From contig NC_012751.1 of assembly GCF_000021705.1 (NCBI RefSeq), positions 1,240,001 to 1,304,000 of the forward strand: 64,000 nt of DNA. Reading direction: 5' to 3'. Source of the DNA: Candidatus Hamiltonella defensa 5AT (Acyrthosiphon pisum) (GTDB lineage Bacteria > Pseudomonadota > Gammaproteobacteria > Enterobacterales > Enterobacteriaceae). Of this stretch, positions 8,814 to 18,597 are shown one piece after another. Both the position numbers and the translations under genes were made by a program. Numbering within the stretch: position 1 is the first letter of the stretch; each line of letters starts with the position of its first letter. The notes under the pieces are model-generated. The model ran no database searches and had not been told where the DNA came from. It was given only the letters and a program-made list of their open reading frames with translations.

Positions 8814-10653
8814 ACTCACGCCGGGGCAATGGGGTTTTATTGGCCTTCTGGTCTGCCTGCTGACGGTGGGGATAGCGAGTGTGCTGGTTTATCCCATGAA
8901 CGGCGTAGGACTGCGCCGCTTTTTACAGACATACCAGTTTTCGATACTGGGGCGCATCCTGTTTGATAGCGATATTCGTGATGATATTCGCTGGAATGCC
9001 GTGTTGTCGCTGCTGTATGGTTTTCTCGCCTCAGGGGTGATAGCGGGCGCGCTGATTATCAAAACGGCGATGCAAAAGCCCTCGCTTTACGGTGACGCAA
9101 AATTTGCCAGCGATGCCGATATTCGCCGCTCCAAAGCGGTGACGTGGGGCGATGAAAGCAAAGGCGGCGTCATTATCGGACGTTACAAGGGCAAGCTGCT
9201 TCGCTATATCGCGCCTGACTTTATCTCAATGGGGGCGGGGACACGCGCCGGGAAAGGGGCCGCCATGGTTATCCCTAATCTGCTGGCGTGGCTGTTTTCG
9301 GTGATTGTGCTCGACCCCAAGCAGGAGTGTTACAAAATCACCAGTCAATTCCGGCAGCTTATCATGGGGCAAAAAGTCTATTTGCTTGACCCGTTTTCCA
9401 GCAAGACACACGGTTTTAACCCGCTGTTTTATATTGATTTATCCCATGAGAAAGGCTCCGGATATCTGCTTAATCTGGCGGAAACCCTGTGGAATGCATC
9501 AGGACTGACCGGGACGGAAGCGCACTTTAACAGCGCCGCCGGGCGCGTCTTTATCGGCTATACGCAGTTGTTGTATACGTTAATCAATCACGGTCGGGAA
9601 TATTTAGCGAAATATGATATTAAACCGGTGTTTTCCATTGGGACAGTGCTTGACCTGTACTATGCCGTGAACCGTGAGTCATTGCTGGCAAACGGCGACG
9701 AAAGCCAGTGCCCCAGTATCCGCGAACGGGTAGCCAATAGCGGAAATCAACGTGAGCAATACCTGCTCAGGGATGCGTTCAACAAAATCAAGGAATATAA
9801 TGACCTGGGTGACGAGCCTCGCTCCAGCACCGAAGGCACCTTTCTTAAAAAATTAAACCTGTTCACCTTACCGCTCTTTCGCAAAGCCACTGACCGCAAC
9901 GATTTTGATTTACGGTTGTTGCGTAAAGAACGCATGACCATTTACTTAGGGATTAATGCCGACGATTTGAAGATTGCCGATGATTTTTTAAATCTGTTCT
10001 TCAACTTGGCGATTGACGTCAGTATGCGCGAAAATCCCGATTTTGAAACAGATAATAAACATGACGTACTGTTTCTGCTTGATGAGTTTCCCGCGATTGG
10101 TGCCATGCACTACATTAAAAAGGCATCCGGGTTTATTGCCGGATTTAAACTCAAATTACTCACCATCTACCAGAATATTTCACAACTGATTGAGATTTAC
10201 GGTGAGATGGGGGCAAAAACATTGCTGTCCGGTCATCCCTGCCGGGTGATTTATGCGGTCAGCGAAAAAGAAGACGCTGACAAATTTTCCGCGCAATTAG
10301 GCTATACCACCACCAAATCAACCGGAAAAAGCCGAAACCGTAATAAAGGCAGCGTATCACAAGGCGAATCCGAGAACGAAGCCCAACGCGCGCTGGTGTT
10401 ACCGCAAGAATTGGGGACACTGAAATTTCAGGAGGAGTTTATTCTGCTGAAAGGCGAGAACCCGATTAAATGCGAAAAGGCACTGTATTTTAATGACCCG
10501 TATTTTATGGACAGACTGTGTGCGGTGTCACCGAAGCTGAGAGCGCGTGTGGCCAGCATGAACAATGGCTCATCAATGGTTAAAAAGGGACTGAAATATC
10601 CCCCAAAAGAAGAGATGTTGTCATTAGGGGAACTTGAAGCAGAGCTCTTTTAA
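8800..10653 (+). CDS. virD4: VirD4/TraG-family coupling protein
   Basis: 617 aa coupling ATPase that delivers the relaxase-DNA complex to the T4SS. GTG start at 8800 inside virB11. Two N-terminal transmembrane segments (about residues 10-30 and 70-92), Walker A-like GAGTRAGKG at about 145-153, and Walker B FLLDEFPAIG near residue 425, followed by the TIYQNISQL segment of TraG/VirD4 proteins. Full length for the family. It must pair with a relaxase; the only relaxase in the window is NikB at 56.9 kb, from a different (I-type) system. Confidence 0.94.
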   Translation: MDKCKLTPGQWGFIGLLVCLLTVGIASVLVYPMNGVGLRRFLQTYQFSILGRILFDSDIRDDIRWNAVLSLLYGFLASGVIAGALIIKTAMQKPSLYGDAKFASDADIRRSKAVTWGDESKGGVIIGRYKGKLLRYIAPDFISMGAGTRAGKGAAMVIPNLLAWLFSVIVLDPKQECYKITSQFRQLIMGQKVYLLDPFSSKTHGFNPLFYIDLSHEKGSGYLLNLAETLWNASGLTGTEAHFNSAAGRVFIGYTQLLYTLINHGREYLAKYDIKPVFSIGTVLDLYYAVNRESLLANGDESQCPSIRERVANSGNQREQYLLRDAFNKIKEYNDLGDEPRSSTEGTFLKKLNLFTLPLFRKATDRNDFDLRLLRKERMTIYLGINADDLKIADDFLNLFFNLAIDVSMRENPDFETDNKHDVLFLLDEFPAIGAMHYIKKASGFIAGFKLKLLTIYQNISQLIEIYGEMGAKTLLSGHPCRVIYAVSEKEDADKFSAQLGYTTTKSTGKSRNRNKGSVSQGESENEAQRALVLPQELGTLKFQEEFILLKGENPIKCEKALYFNDPYFMDRLCAVSPKLRARVASMNNGSSMVKKGLKYPPKEEMLSLGELEAELF

Positions 10654-10695
10654 TGACCTCATCCGAAAGATTCTCAACGTATCTGGAAATACCCC

Positions 10696-11613
10696 ATGAA
10701 AAAAAAACTGATAACCGTAGCGGGGATCATGCTGGCCGGTTGTTCTTCACCGCCACCCCCTCCGCCGTTAAACTGGTCAGGCTCTGCGGTTGAAATCAAC
10801 AGCACAATACCGGACTGGAAAGAAAACCATGTGGTCATACCCTCACCCGTTATCGCAGGTCACTGGGCAAAAGCGATGTATGATTTTGAGGGAGAAAAAG
10901 GAAACTATCTTCCAGATGATTACTTTGCCGTGACCCACGCCAATCAGATTGTGGTATCAAGTCAAACATCAGCAGGCTATTTTAACGCCAAACGCTGGTT
11001 AAAAACGCATGGCGCAAAAGGGGTCATTGACTATCAGGTCAAGCAGAGATGTCTCGGATGCAGTGAAACCGACATTTATTTTTATCGGATTGATAAACCG
11101 GTTGACATTCCTCCTTTTCCGACAAAGAAACACCCTGAGCGGATGTGGCCAGCCAAACATCCCGCGAAAGATCATCCGTCACTGACGAGTCACCCGCTGA
11201 GGGTGACTCAACCCCCGCAGGGGAATACATCTTCTATTTCTTCTCAACCCACGTTTTCACCCCCAAAAACAACGACGGGGCTCACAGATACACCGCTGAC
11301 GTCGATGACACTCAGGGCTCATCCAACACCCGCACAAACATGGCAGATAGAAAAAGGGATGACGTTAAAGGAGGGCGTGATGGCATGGGCCATCAAAGCC
11401 CCCTGTCTCGGGCCGGGGGTAAAAAACTGGACGGTATACTGGCAAACGCCCGTCCATTATCAGATTGAGGCCCTCTTACATTTCAGGGGAGATTTTAAAT
11501 CCGCATTGAGAAGTGTGCTGGAGTTATACCAGTCGGCCAGGACGCCACTTTATGCTCAAATCCATAGCGCCCAATGCCTGATACGGATCACCGATAAACC
11601 CCCGAGGGAATGA
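10696..11613 (+). CDS. pilL: PilL-like lipoprotein with TcpQ-type C-terminal domain
   Basis: 305 aa. Lipobox LAGC at residues 13-16 followed by a proline-rich stretch. The N-terminal half (to about residue 140) resembles envelope lipoproteins of conjugative systems. The middle is Thr/Pro/Ser-rich. The C-terminal part (from TWQIEKGMTLKEGVMAWA, with VYWQTPVHYQIEALLHFRG) has the TcpQ pattern seen in PilL of R64 and TcpQ of the toxin-coregulated pilus, where it helps localise the secretin. First gene of the pil block, 42 bases after virD4. Its TGA overlaps the original pilM ATG (TGATG at 11611-11615). Confidence 0.75.
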   Translation: MKKKLITVAGIMLAGCSSPPPPPPLNWSGSAVEINSTIPDWKENHVVIPSPVIAGHWAKAMYDFEGEKGNYLPDDYFAVTHANQIVVSSQTSAGYFNAKRWLKTHGAKGVIDYQVKQRCLGCSETDIYFYRIDKPVDIPPFPTKKHPERMWPAKHPAKDHPSLTSHPLRVTQPPQGNTSSISSQPTFSPPKTTTGLTDTPLTSMTLRAHPTPAQTWQIEKGMTLKEGVMAWAIKAPCLGPGVKNWTVYWQTPVHYQIEALLHFRGDFKSALRSVLELYQSARTPLYAQIHSAQCLIRITDKPPRE

Positions 11614-11642
11614 TGGGCTATTTCATCCTTTCTTTTCTGTTA

Positions 11643-12544
11643 TAGCTAAGCGATTTAATTTTAGTTACAATATAAAGAACTAATTAGCATGAGGTCACTA
11701 TGAGTTATTCAGTGGATTTTCGTCAAAAAGTCCTGAGTATTCGAGAGAAAGAAGGACTGAGCATCAGAGCAACGGCGAAGCGTTTTCACGTAGGTACAGA
11801 TACTCTCAGGCGTTGGCTCAAGCGAATAGAACCGAAACCCTCGGGTCCGCGTCGAGGCAAGATGGATAAAGAGGCGTTTATCAAAGATGTGGCAGAGTAT
11901 CCAGATAGCTATCAACGGGAACGGGCGGCCCGTTTCGGGGTGTGCCCCAAAGCCATCTGGCAAGCATTGAAAAGATGGGGTCTGACCTATAAAAAAAACT
12001 CTGCGTCATCCCAAGGCAAACGAAGAGGCACGACAGGGGTTCCAGGAAAAAATCGCGGGGTATCAAAAGCAGGGTAAATCTCTGGTTTATCTCGATGAGA
12101 GCGGCTTTGCTCACGATATGCCCCGCCTCTACGGATACGCTACACGAGGTCAACGCTGTTTTGGGACTCACGATTGGCAGGCTAAGGGCCGCACTAACGT
12201 CATTGGTGCCTTATTAGGGGTCACTCTCATCGCGGTGGGCCTCTTTAACTGCTCCATTAACAGCGATGTTTTTTATGCCTGGGTCACTCAGCTGCTCCTA
12301 CCCGCTCTTCCTCATCCGTGCGTGATGATGATGGATAACGCTTCTTTCCACAAGCGAAAAGATATTCAACACGCCATTCTCAACGCCGGTCATTCTATTG
12401 AATATTTGCCTCCTTATTCGCCCGAGTTCAACCCTATTGAGCACACATGGGCTCAAGCTAAAAGAAAAAGAAGAGAACTTCAATGCGACATCAATACCTT
12501 GTTTTCAGAACATATTATGTAACTATTCTTATGTCGTTTAGCTA
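11643..12544 (+). mobile_element. IS630-family insertion sequence, copy 1
   Basis: 902 bp element with imperfect terminal inverted repeats beginning TAGCTAAGCG on the left and ending CGTTTAGCTA on the right, flanked by the TA target duplication typical of IS630/Tc1 elements (11641-11642 and 12545-12546). It carries a transposase in two frames. A second copy with identical transposase translations lies inverted at 31602-32503. It disrupts pilM. Confidence 0.92.
11700..12522 (+). CDS. IS630-family transposase in two frames
   Basis: First part 11700-12077 (125 codons): a helix-turn-helix domain (RQKVLSIREKEGLSIRATAKRF) and the linker. The catalytic part continues in another frame from about 11998 (TLRHPKANEEARQGF) through SLVYLDESGFAHDMP, MMMDNASFHK and PPYSPEFNPIEHTWAQ, i.e. 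the DDE residues of the family, to 12522. The frames meet at a run of eight A at 11991-11998. The second copy has the same split, so expression by slippage or frameshifting at the A-tract, or transposition helped by another source, is possible. Confidence 0.85.
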
Positions 12545-13061
12545 TAGTGACGTTATCTCTGGCGGGATTTTATCAGCAGCAGTCTGCCGACCATCTCAAC
12601 CGTACCGAAATAACGACGACCACGACGCAACAGGCGATAGAAACGGTTCATTATATGAATGCGATTCATCATCATCTCTCTCTTCATCCCGATGTGATTA
12701 AAAATTCTAATGAGATGGTGCTCACAGCGGCGCAAATCGGTATCTCGCCGCATTCGTCCATCCAGCACGTCATTGCCAGCGAACGTGTTTTTGTCTGGCA
12801 ACCGTTTTCACCGGGATTAATGGCGGCGCTCAAAACTCAAACCCGCGATTCTGCATTATTGGGCAGCGTCAAAAACCATCGCCTTTTTGATCATAGCGGT
12901 CGGGATATGCAGGTGGTCGTCCCTGAACGTATCCCCGATGGGGCGATGGTTTATCTTAATTAGGAGGAAAAAGTGAATCGCCTTCATTCATGACAGCAAG
13001 AAAATATGACTTTCATTCTCTCATCTCATTCCTTAAAAGTTCAAAAACCCAAGGATACCCC

Positions 13062-14702
13062 ATGCGATCGATTTTTTCTGCGGCGCCTTTACTGGGGGCG
13101 CTGGCCTTGTCTGGCTGCACCAGTATGGAGCGCATTCATCAAAACATGAACAGCAGTGAAGCGACAGACGCAAAGGCAAGGCAGCAGATTCAAAAACTGA
13201 CTTCGCCCTCCCCGGTATTACGCGAAGCCGCCCGGCAGTGGGTGAATCCCACGCCGATGATGGACCGGACGGCGATAAAAAAAGCCACCCCGCCTTGTAC
13301 CCTGACCCTTCACCGGCAAGGGTCACTCAGTCTGCATGACGTCTCTGAGCGTATTACCCGCGTGTGCCGACTGCCCGTTTCCGTGACGCCGGATGCATTA
13401 ACGCTATTGGGCGGCGTCTCTGGCGGCCAGACCCAGCAGATGACAGGCGATATCCCGCCGCCGGAGGTCAATGGCATGGTGCCGCTGGCCGCCATCGGGA
13501 GGGCGTCATCCTCTGCGACTGCGGCGGTTAACCCCGGCGCGACCCTGAACGGGCTTTACTGGAACGGCCCACTGGCCGGGCTGTTAGATACGATAGCCAG
13601 TCGCCTTGGCGTATCGTGGCGCTATGAATCGGGACAGATTGTTATCTACGCGCTGGAAACCCGGTCCATGACGCTGAATTTTATGGATTCACAGACCGAT
13701 TACCAATCCAGAGTCGTGAGTGGCACCACCTCAAAATCCGGTCACAGCGGTGGTCAAAGCGGCCATGCGCTCAGTGGTGATGCCACCACGTCACAATCCA
13801 CCTCAACCCTCATCAAGTCCTCCCTGTATGCGGATTTACAGGGGGCGGTGAAATCGATGCTGACACCGGGGCGGGGTCGCCTGTTCCTGTCTGCCGGGAA
13901 TCTGACCGTCACCGATGTGCCACGGGTGCTGGATACGGTTGAGCGTTTTGTTGACGAGCGCAACCAGACATTAAATCGGCAGGTGGTGCTCAATATTGAA
14001 GTGCTGAGCGTTGAGGCACGGCAAAAAGACCAGTTAGGGCTCGACTGGAACGCCGTCTTTAACAACAGTCGCTGGGGTTTGTCACTGAGTCAGGCTTTTG
14101 GTGGCGTGTCAGGGAATATCATGCAGGGGGGCTTTTCTGTCGTGGATGGGCGACTGGCGGGGTCCAAAGTCTTTCTTAAAGCGCTGGCAGAGCAGGCCAA
14201 GGTGAGTGTGGTCACTCAACAATCGAGTACCACCACCAATCTTTCGCCGGTCGCCATGCAGGTGGCCGAACAGGAAGATTATGTCGCGCAGGTAACGACA
14301 CAGGCCACCGCGAATGTCGGCACCGCCACCTCGATTCAGCCCGCTACGATCACCACCGGCTTTTATATCAATCTGCTGCCGAATATCCTGCCGGACGGTC
14401 AGCATCTGTTGCTGCAATTCGCGATTAATCTCTCTGACCCGCCCACCCGACGTACCTTTACTTCCGGGGAAAGCTCGGTCGAGTTACTCAATACGCAACT
14501 GAAAACCTTCACCCAACGCGTCAAAATGAAAACCGGTCAGACACTGGTGTTATCCGGGTTTCAGCAGGCCAGCCGTAAAGGCAGCAAACAGGGCGTCGGC
14601 CGACCGGGGTTCTTTGGGTTAGGCGGCGGTCAGCAGGCAGAAAACGGTGATCGGAGTCTGGTGGTGCTCATTACCCCCGTTCTGTCTCAGGAGGGATATT
14701 AA
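13062..14702 (+). CDS. pilN: PilN-type secretin lipoprotein
   Basis: 546 aa outer-membrane secretin of the R64-like type IVb pilus. ATG 13062 is chosen over an upstream in-frame codon because AAGGA lies 7 bases before it and the encoded N-terminus is a lipoprotein signal (MRSIFSAAPLLGALALSGC, Cys at 19). Periplasmic N domains follow; the C-terminal half is a secretin domain (LNIEVLSVEARQKDQLGLDW; LNTQLKTFTQRVKMKTGQTL; LVVLITPVL). Its TAA overlaps the pilO ATG (TAATG). Appears intact. Confidence 0.92.
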   Translation: MRSIFSAAPLLGALALSGCTSMERIHQNMNSSEATDAKARQQIQKLTSPSPVLREAARQWVNPTPMMDRTAIKKATPPCTLTLHRQGSLSLHDVSERITRVCRLPVSVTPDALTLLGGVSGGQTQQMTGDIPPPEVNGMVPLAAIGRASSSATAAVNPGATLNGLYWNGPLAGLLDTIASRLGVSWRYESGQIVIYALETRSMTLNFMDSQTDYQSRVVSGTTSKSGHSGGQSGHALSGDATTSQSTSTLIKSSLYADLQGAVKSMLTPGRGRLFLSAGNLTVTDVPRVLDTVERFVDERNQTLNRQVVLNIEVLSVEARQKDQLGLDWNAVFNNSRWGLSLSQAFGGVSGNIMQGGFSVVDGRLAGSKVFLKALAEQAKVSVVTQQSSTTTNLSPVAMQVAEQEDYVAQVTTQATANVGTATSIQPATITTGFYINLLPNILPDGQHLLLQFAINLSDPPTRRTFTSGESSVELLNTQLKTFTQRVKMKTGQTLVLSGFQQASRKGSKQGVGRPGFFGLGGGQQAENGDRSLVVLITPVLSQEGY

Positions 14703-15994
14703 TGACGACCATACCGGGGTTGGCCGCCACATCGATGGTGCGGGGCCGAAGAGTTTTTCTGGCCGGAATAGACTGGCTTCCCGTGACGTTGCGGGCAGGG
14801 AAGAACGTGAAAAGCGAAGCGCGACGGCAAGGGGCTGACCGCGTGGTCAGTTACCGCTATCGGGACCGCCAGAAACATCCGCAGTGGGTGATGGGGCTAG
14901 TTAACTGGTCAGCATTGGCGCTGCCCAAAGGCTGCAAGGACGGTTACGCCCTGGCCCTGTTAATTGTCCCCCAACTCAAAGGCAGTGGCTACGCGATTAT
15001 CGCGATAGACAGGACGCATTACGGCTTTGTCAGCAGCATCGATGGCGTGCTGATTAACGATCTGGTCGGCGACAAGGCCGCAATAGTGCAGGCACAAAAA
15101 AACTTTCTCCAGTTTAACCCTGAGCCGGAAGGGGGCTGGCAGATGTTCGCCCCGGCAGAATGGGGCATCGCCGATAGCCAACCTTTTGATTTGGACGGTT
15201 TGCTGGCAGGGACTGCCTTTCCAGCCAGCGCCCGCTTTCAGGCGACCTCACGCCAGCGGCGATGGTTAGGTCTGTTCACTCTGTCAGGCCTCATTTTGGC
15301 CGGTTACTTCGGCTGGCAGGGGTATCTGACCCACCAGGAAACGTTACGTCAAGCGGCCATACGGGCGGCATGGCTGGCACAGAAACAGACGCAGATGTCC
15401 CCTGCCCTGCGTTCGCCGTGGGATGACACACCGCGATTGAACGCGTTTATCCGCGCCTGTGCCGACCGCTGGCAAAAAATCCCGCTGTCGCTGGCAGGCT
15501 GGCGCTTTAAAGAAGCGCAGTGCGCACAGGAAGGCACACTACGACTGGCGTACAGCAAACCTGCTGGGGCCACCGTGGGCGACTTCGCTGACCGGGTGAA
15601 GCAAGTGTACGCCGGACAAACGACGCCGTATTTCAATTTGCCCGGTCAGGGCGATACCGGCGGGTTTAGCCAGCCCGTGACCTTCACCGCCTCAAAGGAT
15701 ACCCGCCCCTTGCCGGAGGCGGATAATCAGATACAGCGGTTAACCACCTTTGCGCAACGGATGCGTCTGCCGATTCACCTACAGGAAGACGACCCCCGTC
15801 AGGTCAGTGCTCAGGGCGAAGAGCGGATTATGCCGTGGCGCAGTTTTAGTTTTTCACTGGACACCGCTCTCTCCCCCACCCTGTTGTTTGATGAACTGGA
15901 CGATCTGGGGTTACGCCTGCACGTCATCACGCTCACGCTCAGTCAGGGGCGATTACGTTACCGGATGGAAGGAAAATTATATGCACAATCATAA
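14702..15994 (+). CDS. pilO: PilO-type pilus assembly protein
   Basis: 430 aa, the same length as R64 PilO. Cytoplasmic N-terminal half (GRRVFLAGIDWLPV...), a transmembrane helix at about residues 187-206 (WLGLFTLSGLILAGYFGW) and a periplasmic C-terminal half. In type IVb pili PilO links the cytoplasmic ATPase to the envelope. Overlaps pilN by one base and pilP by 14 bases. Intact. Confidence 0.87.
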   Translation: MTTIPGLAATSMVRGRRVFLAGIDWLPVTLRAGKNVKSEARRQGADRVVSYRYRDRQKHPQWVMGLVNWSALALPKGCKDGYALALLIVPQLKGSGYAIIAIDRTHYGFVSSIDGVLINDLVGDKAAIVQAQKNFLQFNPEPEGGWQMFAPAEWGIADSQPFDLDGLLAGTAFPASARFQATSRQRRWLGLFTLSGLILAGYFGWQGYLTHQETLRQAAIRAAWLAQKQTQMSPALRSPWDDTPRLNAFIRACADRWQKIPLSLAGWRFKEAQCAQEGTLRLAYSKPAGATVGDFADRVKQVYAGQTTPYFNLPGQGDTGGFSQPVTFTASKDTRPLPEADNQIQRLTTFAQRMRLPIHLQEDDPRQVSAQGEERIMPWRSFSFSLDTALSPTLLFDELDDLGLRLHVITLTLSQGRLRYRMEGKLYAQS

Positions 15995-16445
15995 ATGTGC
16001 TCTGTTCATTGCCTCGTGGCTAAGCACCGCCGCCTATGCCGAAACACCGCCGTTATTGCCGCCTCAACCGCCCGTGATGGAAGAGGACACCCTGCAACGG
16101 TTAGAGCAGATACAGGCCGACACCGTCCTGCTGGAAGCGAAAGCGGCCCGCGCCCGGATTCAGCGCGAGCTGGAAGAGAGCGGTATGGACACCCGGACAG
16201 CCCATTTACCACTCAATGGGCGGGAAATCGCGATATTAAAGCGCGCCAGCGGATTACCGTCAGTGGAGGAAATTTACGGCAGGGGTCATCAGCTGATGGC
16301 GCGTCTGGTGCTTTCCGATGGCAAGCGGGCAGAACTGATGCAGGGAGAGCCAATCCCCGGCACCCGTTTTTGGGTGGAGTCGATCACCGCCCGAGAAGTT
16401 CGTGTCGCTGACGGCCAGGATAAACGCACACTGGCATTTTATTGA
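15981..16445 (+). CDS. pilP: PilP-type pilus assembly protein
   Basis: 154 aa. Start ATG 15981, just before the pilO stop; earlier in-frame codons lie inside pilO. Signal peptide (MHNHKCALFIASWLSTAAYA), a Leu/Glu/Arg-rich coiled-coil-like stretch (DTLQRLEQIQADTVLLEAKA), then a small domain ending GTRFWVESITAREVRV, as in PilP of R64-like pili. Periplasmic partner of PilN/PilO. Appears intact. Confidence 0.8.
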   Translation: MHNHKCALFIASWLSTAAYAETPPLLPPQPPVMEEDTLQRLEQIQADTVLLEAKAARARIQRELEESGMDTRTAHLPLNGREIAILKRASGLPSVEEIYGRGHQLMARLVLSDGKRAELMQGEPIPGTRFWVESITAREVRVADGQDKRTLAFY

Positions 16446-16462
16446 TAAGGAGAAAAAGAGTG

Positions 16463-17971
16463 ATGTTCAATGCGCTTCCGCAGCCCGATGCCGATATCGC
16501 CCGCTTTGTGCGGGTGACCCAGGCTGAGGACGGCATGATTGATATGGTGATCGCGGACAATTACCGCGAAGATTTCAAGGTTCAGCACTTTGTCAGCCGG
16601 GTACAGAAAGCCTTTCCTGGGCGTACCCGATGGGTCAGCCTGTCGCTGGATGACATCGCCCACGCAGCCCTCCCGCCATCGGGGGATGCCCCGGCACACA
16701 GCGTCAACCAGCAGCGGGTATCAGGCTACTTCCGCAAGGCCATTGCTCTATCGGCGTCTGACGTGCATTTGACTGTCGGACGCGATGGCGGTGAGTTTTG
16801 CTATGTGGAAGCGCGGGTGCACGGTGAACTGCACTGTCTGGACTGCATCGACAAGGACGAAGGGATGGCGCTGGCGTCCACCATTATTCTGTCGATGTGT
16901 GATGTCACCGAGAAACAGTTTTACCCCCATCTTCATCAGGATGGCCGTATCGCTGAACGGTTTTTAAAGCCGCTGGGCATATTTGGTGCCCGCTATGCGC
17001 ATATGCCTGCTGTCGGCGGGCTGTATGTGGTGATGCGTCTGATTCAGGAGGAGGGCGAGGCCGTCCCGGATTTTGAATCATTGGGCTTTTTGCCCGATCA
17101 AGTCCGGGTACTCAAACGCCTGTTGCGCCGTCCCGAAGGCATGATCATTTTATCCGGTCCCACTGGCTCCGGGAAATCCACCACGCTCCGCACCGCCTCC
17201 GCCGCCTGGCTTGCGCTATGGGGCTATATCAACAGGTTACCGGTACGGAGACTGTTAACCATTGAAGACTCACCCGAAGGCCGTATTGATGGCGCCATTC
17301 AGACGCCGATCATTGCGGACAAGAAAAATCCCGAAGACATCAAACGCGCATGGCGGCTATCGATGGCGTATGCCTTGCGCTGTGATCCGGATGCCATTTT
17401 AAACGGTGAAATCCGCGATCTGGAATCCGCTCTTACCGCCCTGAAAGCGGCCATGACCGGTCATCTGGTGATGACGACCCTGCACGCCAATGATGGCCTG
17501 AATATCCTTGAGCGACTGGAAATAGAAGGGGTATCCGCCGGGCTACTGGCCGATCCGCAGTTGTTAATTGGGCTGATCAGTCAACGTCTGGTACAGCGTT
17601 TATGCCCGCACTGCAAAGTCCCTTATCAGCGGGTAGCCGGGCAGCTTGAGGCAGACGATCGCAATCTGATTGAACACCACTGTCAGCCTGAAAAGGTGTT
17701 TATGCGCCATGTGGAAGGCTGCGAACACTGTTATCACGGGATTGTTGGGCGGATGGTGGTGGCTGAAGTGATTGCCCCGGATGCCCCCTTTTTTGAACTG
17801 TACCGGACAAAAAGCAGGGCGGCCGCGAAAACCTACTGGCATCGTAAACTGGGTGGTATTACGCGTAATCAGCACGTTTTGAACTACATCCATGCAGGAG
17901 AAGTGGACCCACTGGCCGCCCATTGTGTTTGTCCCATCGATGAAGACAGTTATACGTTGTTAGCCCTATAA
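16463..17971 (+). CDS. pilQ: PilQ-type pilus extension ATPase
   Basis: 502 aa GspE-family hexameric ATPase that powers assembly of the thin pilus. ATG 16463 follows AAGGAG (16447-16452); GTG 16460 is an alternative. Motifs: ASDVHLTVGRDG in the N-terminal domain, Walker A GPTGSGKST at about residues 232-240, CDPDAILNGEIRD (Walker B), MTTLHAND (His box), and two CxxC pairs (CPHC, CEHC) forming the zinc-binding element of GspE proteins. Intact, although its prepilin substrate pilS is missing from the window. Confidence 0.93.
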   Translation: MFNALPQPDADIARFVRVTQAEDGMIDMVIADNYREDFKVQHFVSRVQKAFPGRTRWVSLSLDDIAHAALPPSGDAPAHSVNQQRVSGYFRKAIALSASDVHLTVGRDGGEFCYVEARVHGELHCLDCIDKDEGMALASTIILSMCDVTEKQFYPHLHQDGRIAERFLKPLGIFGARYAHMPAVGGLYVVMRLIQEEGEAVPDFESLGFLPDQVRVLKRLLRRPEGMIILSGPTGSGKSTTLRTASAAWLALWGYINRLPVRRLLTIEDSPEGRIDGAIQTPIIADKKNPEDIKRAWRLSMAYALRCDPDAILNGEIRDLESALTALKAAMTGHLVMTTLHANDGLNILERLEIEGVSAGLLADPQLLIGLISQRLVQRLCPHCKVPYQRVAGQLEADDRNLIEHHCQPEKVFMRHVEGCEHCYHGIVGRMVVAEVIAPDAPFFELYRTKSRAAAKTYWHRKLGGITRNQHVLNYIHAGEVDPLAAHCVCPIDEDSYTLLAL

Positions 17972-18009
17972 CCTGAAAACAGGTCAAGTTGGGATTCATC
18001 CGTCTGATG

Positions 18010-18489
18010 TTAGAGAACCTGCCCTGATTGATTGTTGACACCAATGGAAATTTTCTGGGGTTTTTCCTGTTCTGGAATATCGTAGGTAAATTCCAGAGTG
18101 AGTAGCCCTTTATCCAGATACGCTTTCTGGATATTGATTCGATGCTCCAGGCTAAAACTTAAGGAAAACTCACTTCTTGTCATGCCTTGATGCACCCATT
18201 TCATGCCGTCTTTTTCCTCGACAGAATCTGTTTTTTCAACGTGCGGCTTGCCGGTAATGGTTAACTGGTTATTGAGCACGGAAATATCGAGTTCATCCCG
18301 AACATAACCCGGTACGCTCACTGTCAGCTCATAATGCGCTTTGTCTTTTTGCAGCAGATTATAGGCGGGTGAGTCTGCCAGCGGTTTTTCGCCGGTCAGA
18401 CGACTGAACAGATTATCTATCTGCGAAAGCCGGTCAGAAAGCGGATGATGGCTGAATGCCGGGATAAGAGAGAAAGAACGATTGGCCAT
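18010..18489 (-). CDS. Small heat-shock protein, Hsp20/IbpA type
   Basis: 159 aa ATP-independent holdase. Alpha-crystallin domain from about residue 45 (YELTVSVPGYVRDELDISVLNNQLTI), with the GLLTLEF motif and a C-terminal PEQEKPQKISI containing the I/V-x-I-type anchor. AGGAGG-like sequence precedes the ATG. It is inserted antisense between pilQ and pilR, where R64-like operons have no such gene, so it was probably acquired separately. A decayed copy of its last ~65 codons lies at 28804-29003. Confidence 0.93.
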   Translation of the reverse strand: MANRSFSLIPAFSHHPLSDRLSQIDNLFSRLTGEKPLADSPAYNLLQKDKAHYELTVSVPGYVRDELDISVLNNQLTITGKPHVEKTDSVEEKDGMKWVHQGMTRSEFSLSFSLEHRINIQKAYLDKGLLTLEFTYDIPEQEKPQKISIGVNNQSGQVL

Positions 18490-18597
18490 AGACTCCTCCT
18501 TTAATAATACACAGTGAATAAAACATTCCCCTCACACCCTTCATATAGGGGCAGTGGAGACGTTTTCAAGCGCCCCCCTCAACCTGAGAAAAAAACC

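Larger units (their letters stand above)
11613..12963 (+). pseudogene. pilM: pilM interrupted by IS630-family element
   Basis: Removing the IS and one copy of the TA duplication joins 11613-11642 to 12547-12963 in frame: MGYFILSFLL then VTLSLAGFYQQQSADHL, 148 codons, the size and layout of R64 PilM (N-terminal membrane anchor, small periplasmic domain). The IS lies in the middle of the anchor. The remaining 138-codon frame (12547-12963) could start at GTG 12547 but would lack most of the anchor. Original start overlapped the pilL stop. PilM is a thin-pilus assembly protein of unclear exact role. Confidence 0.85.
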
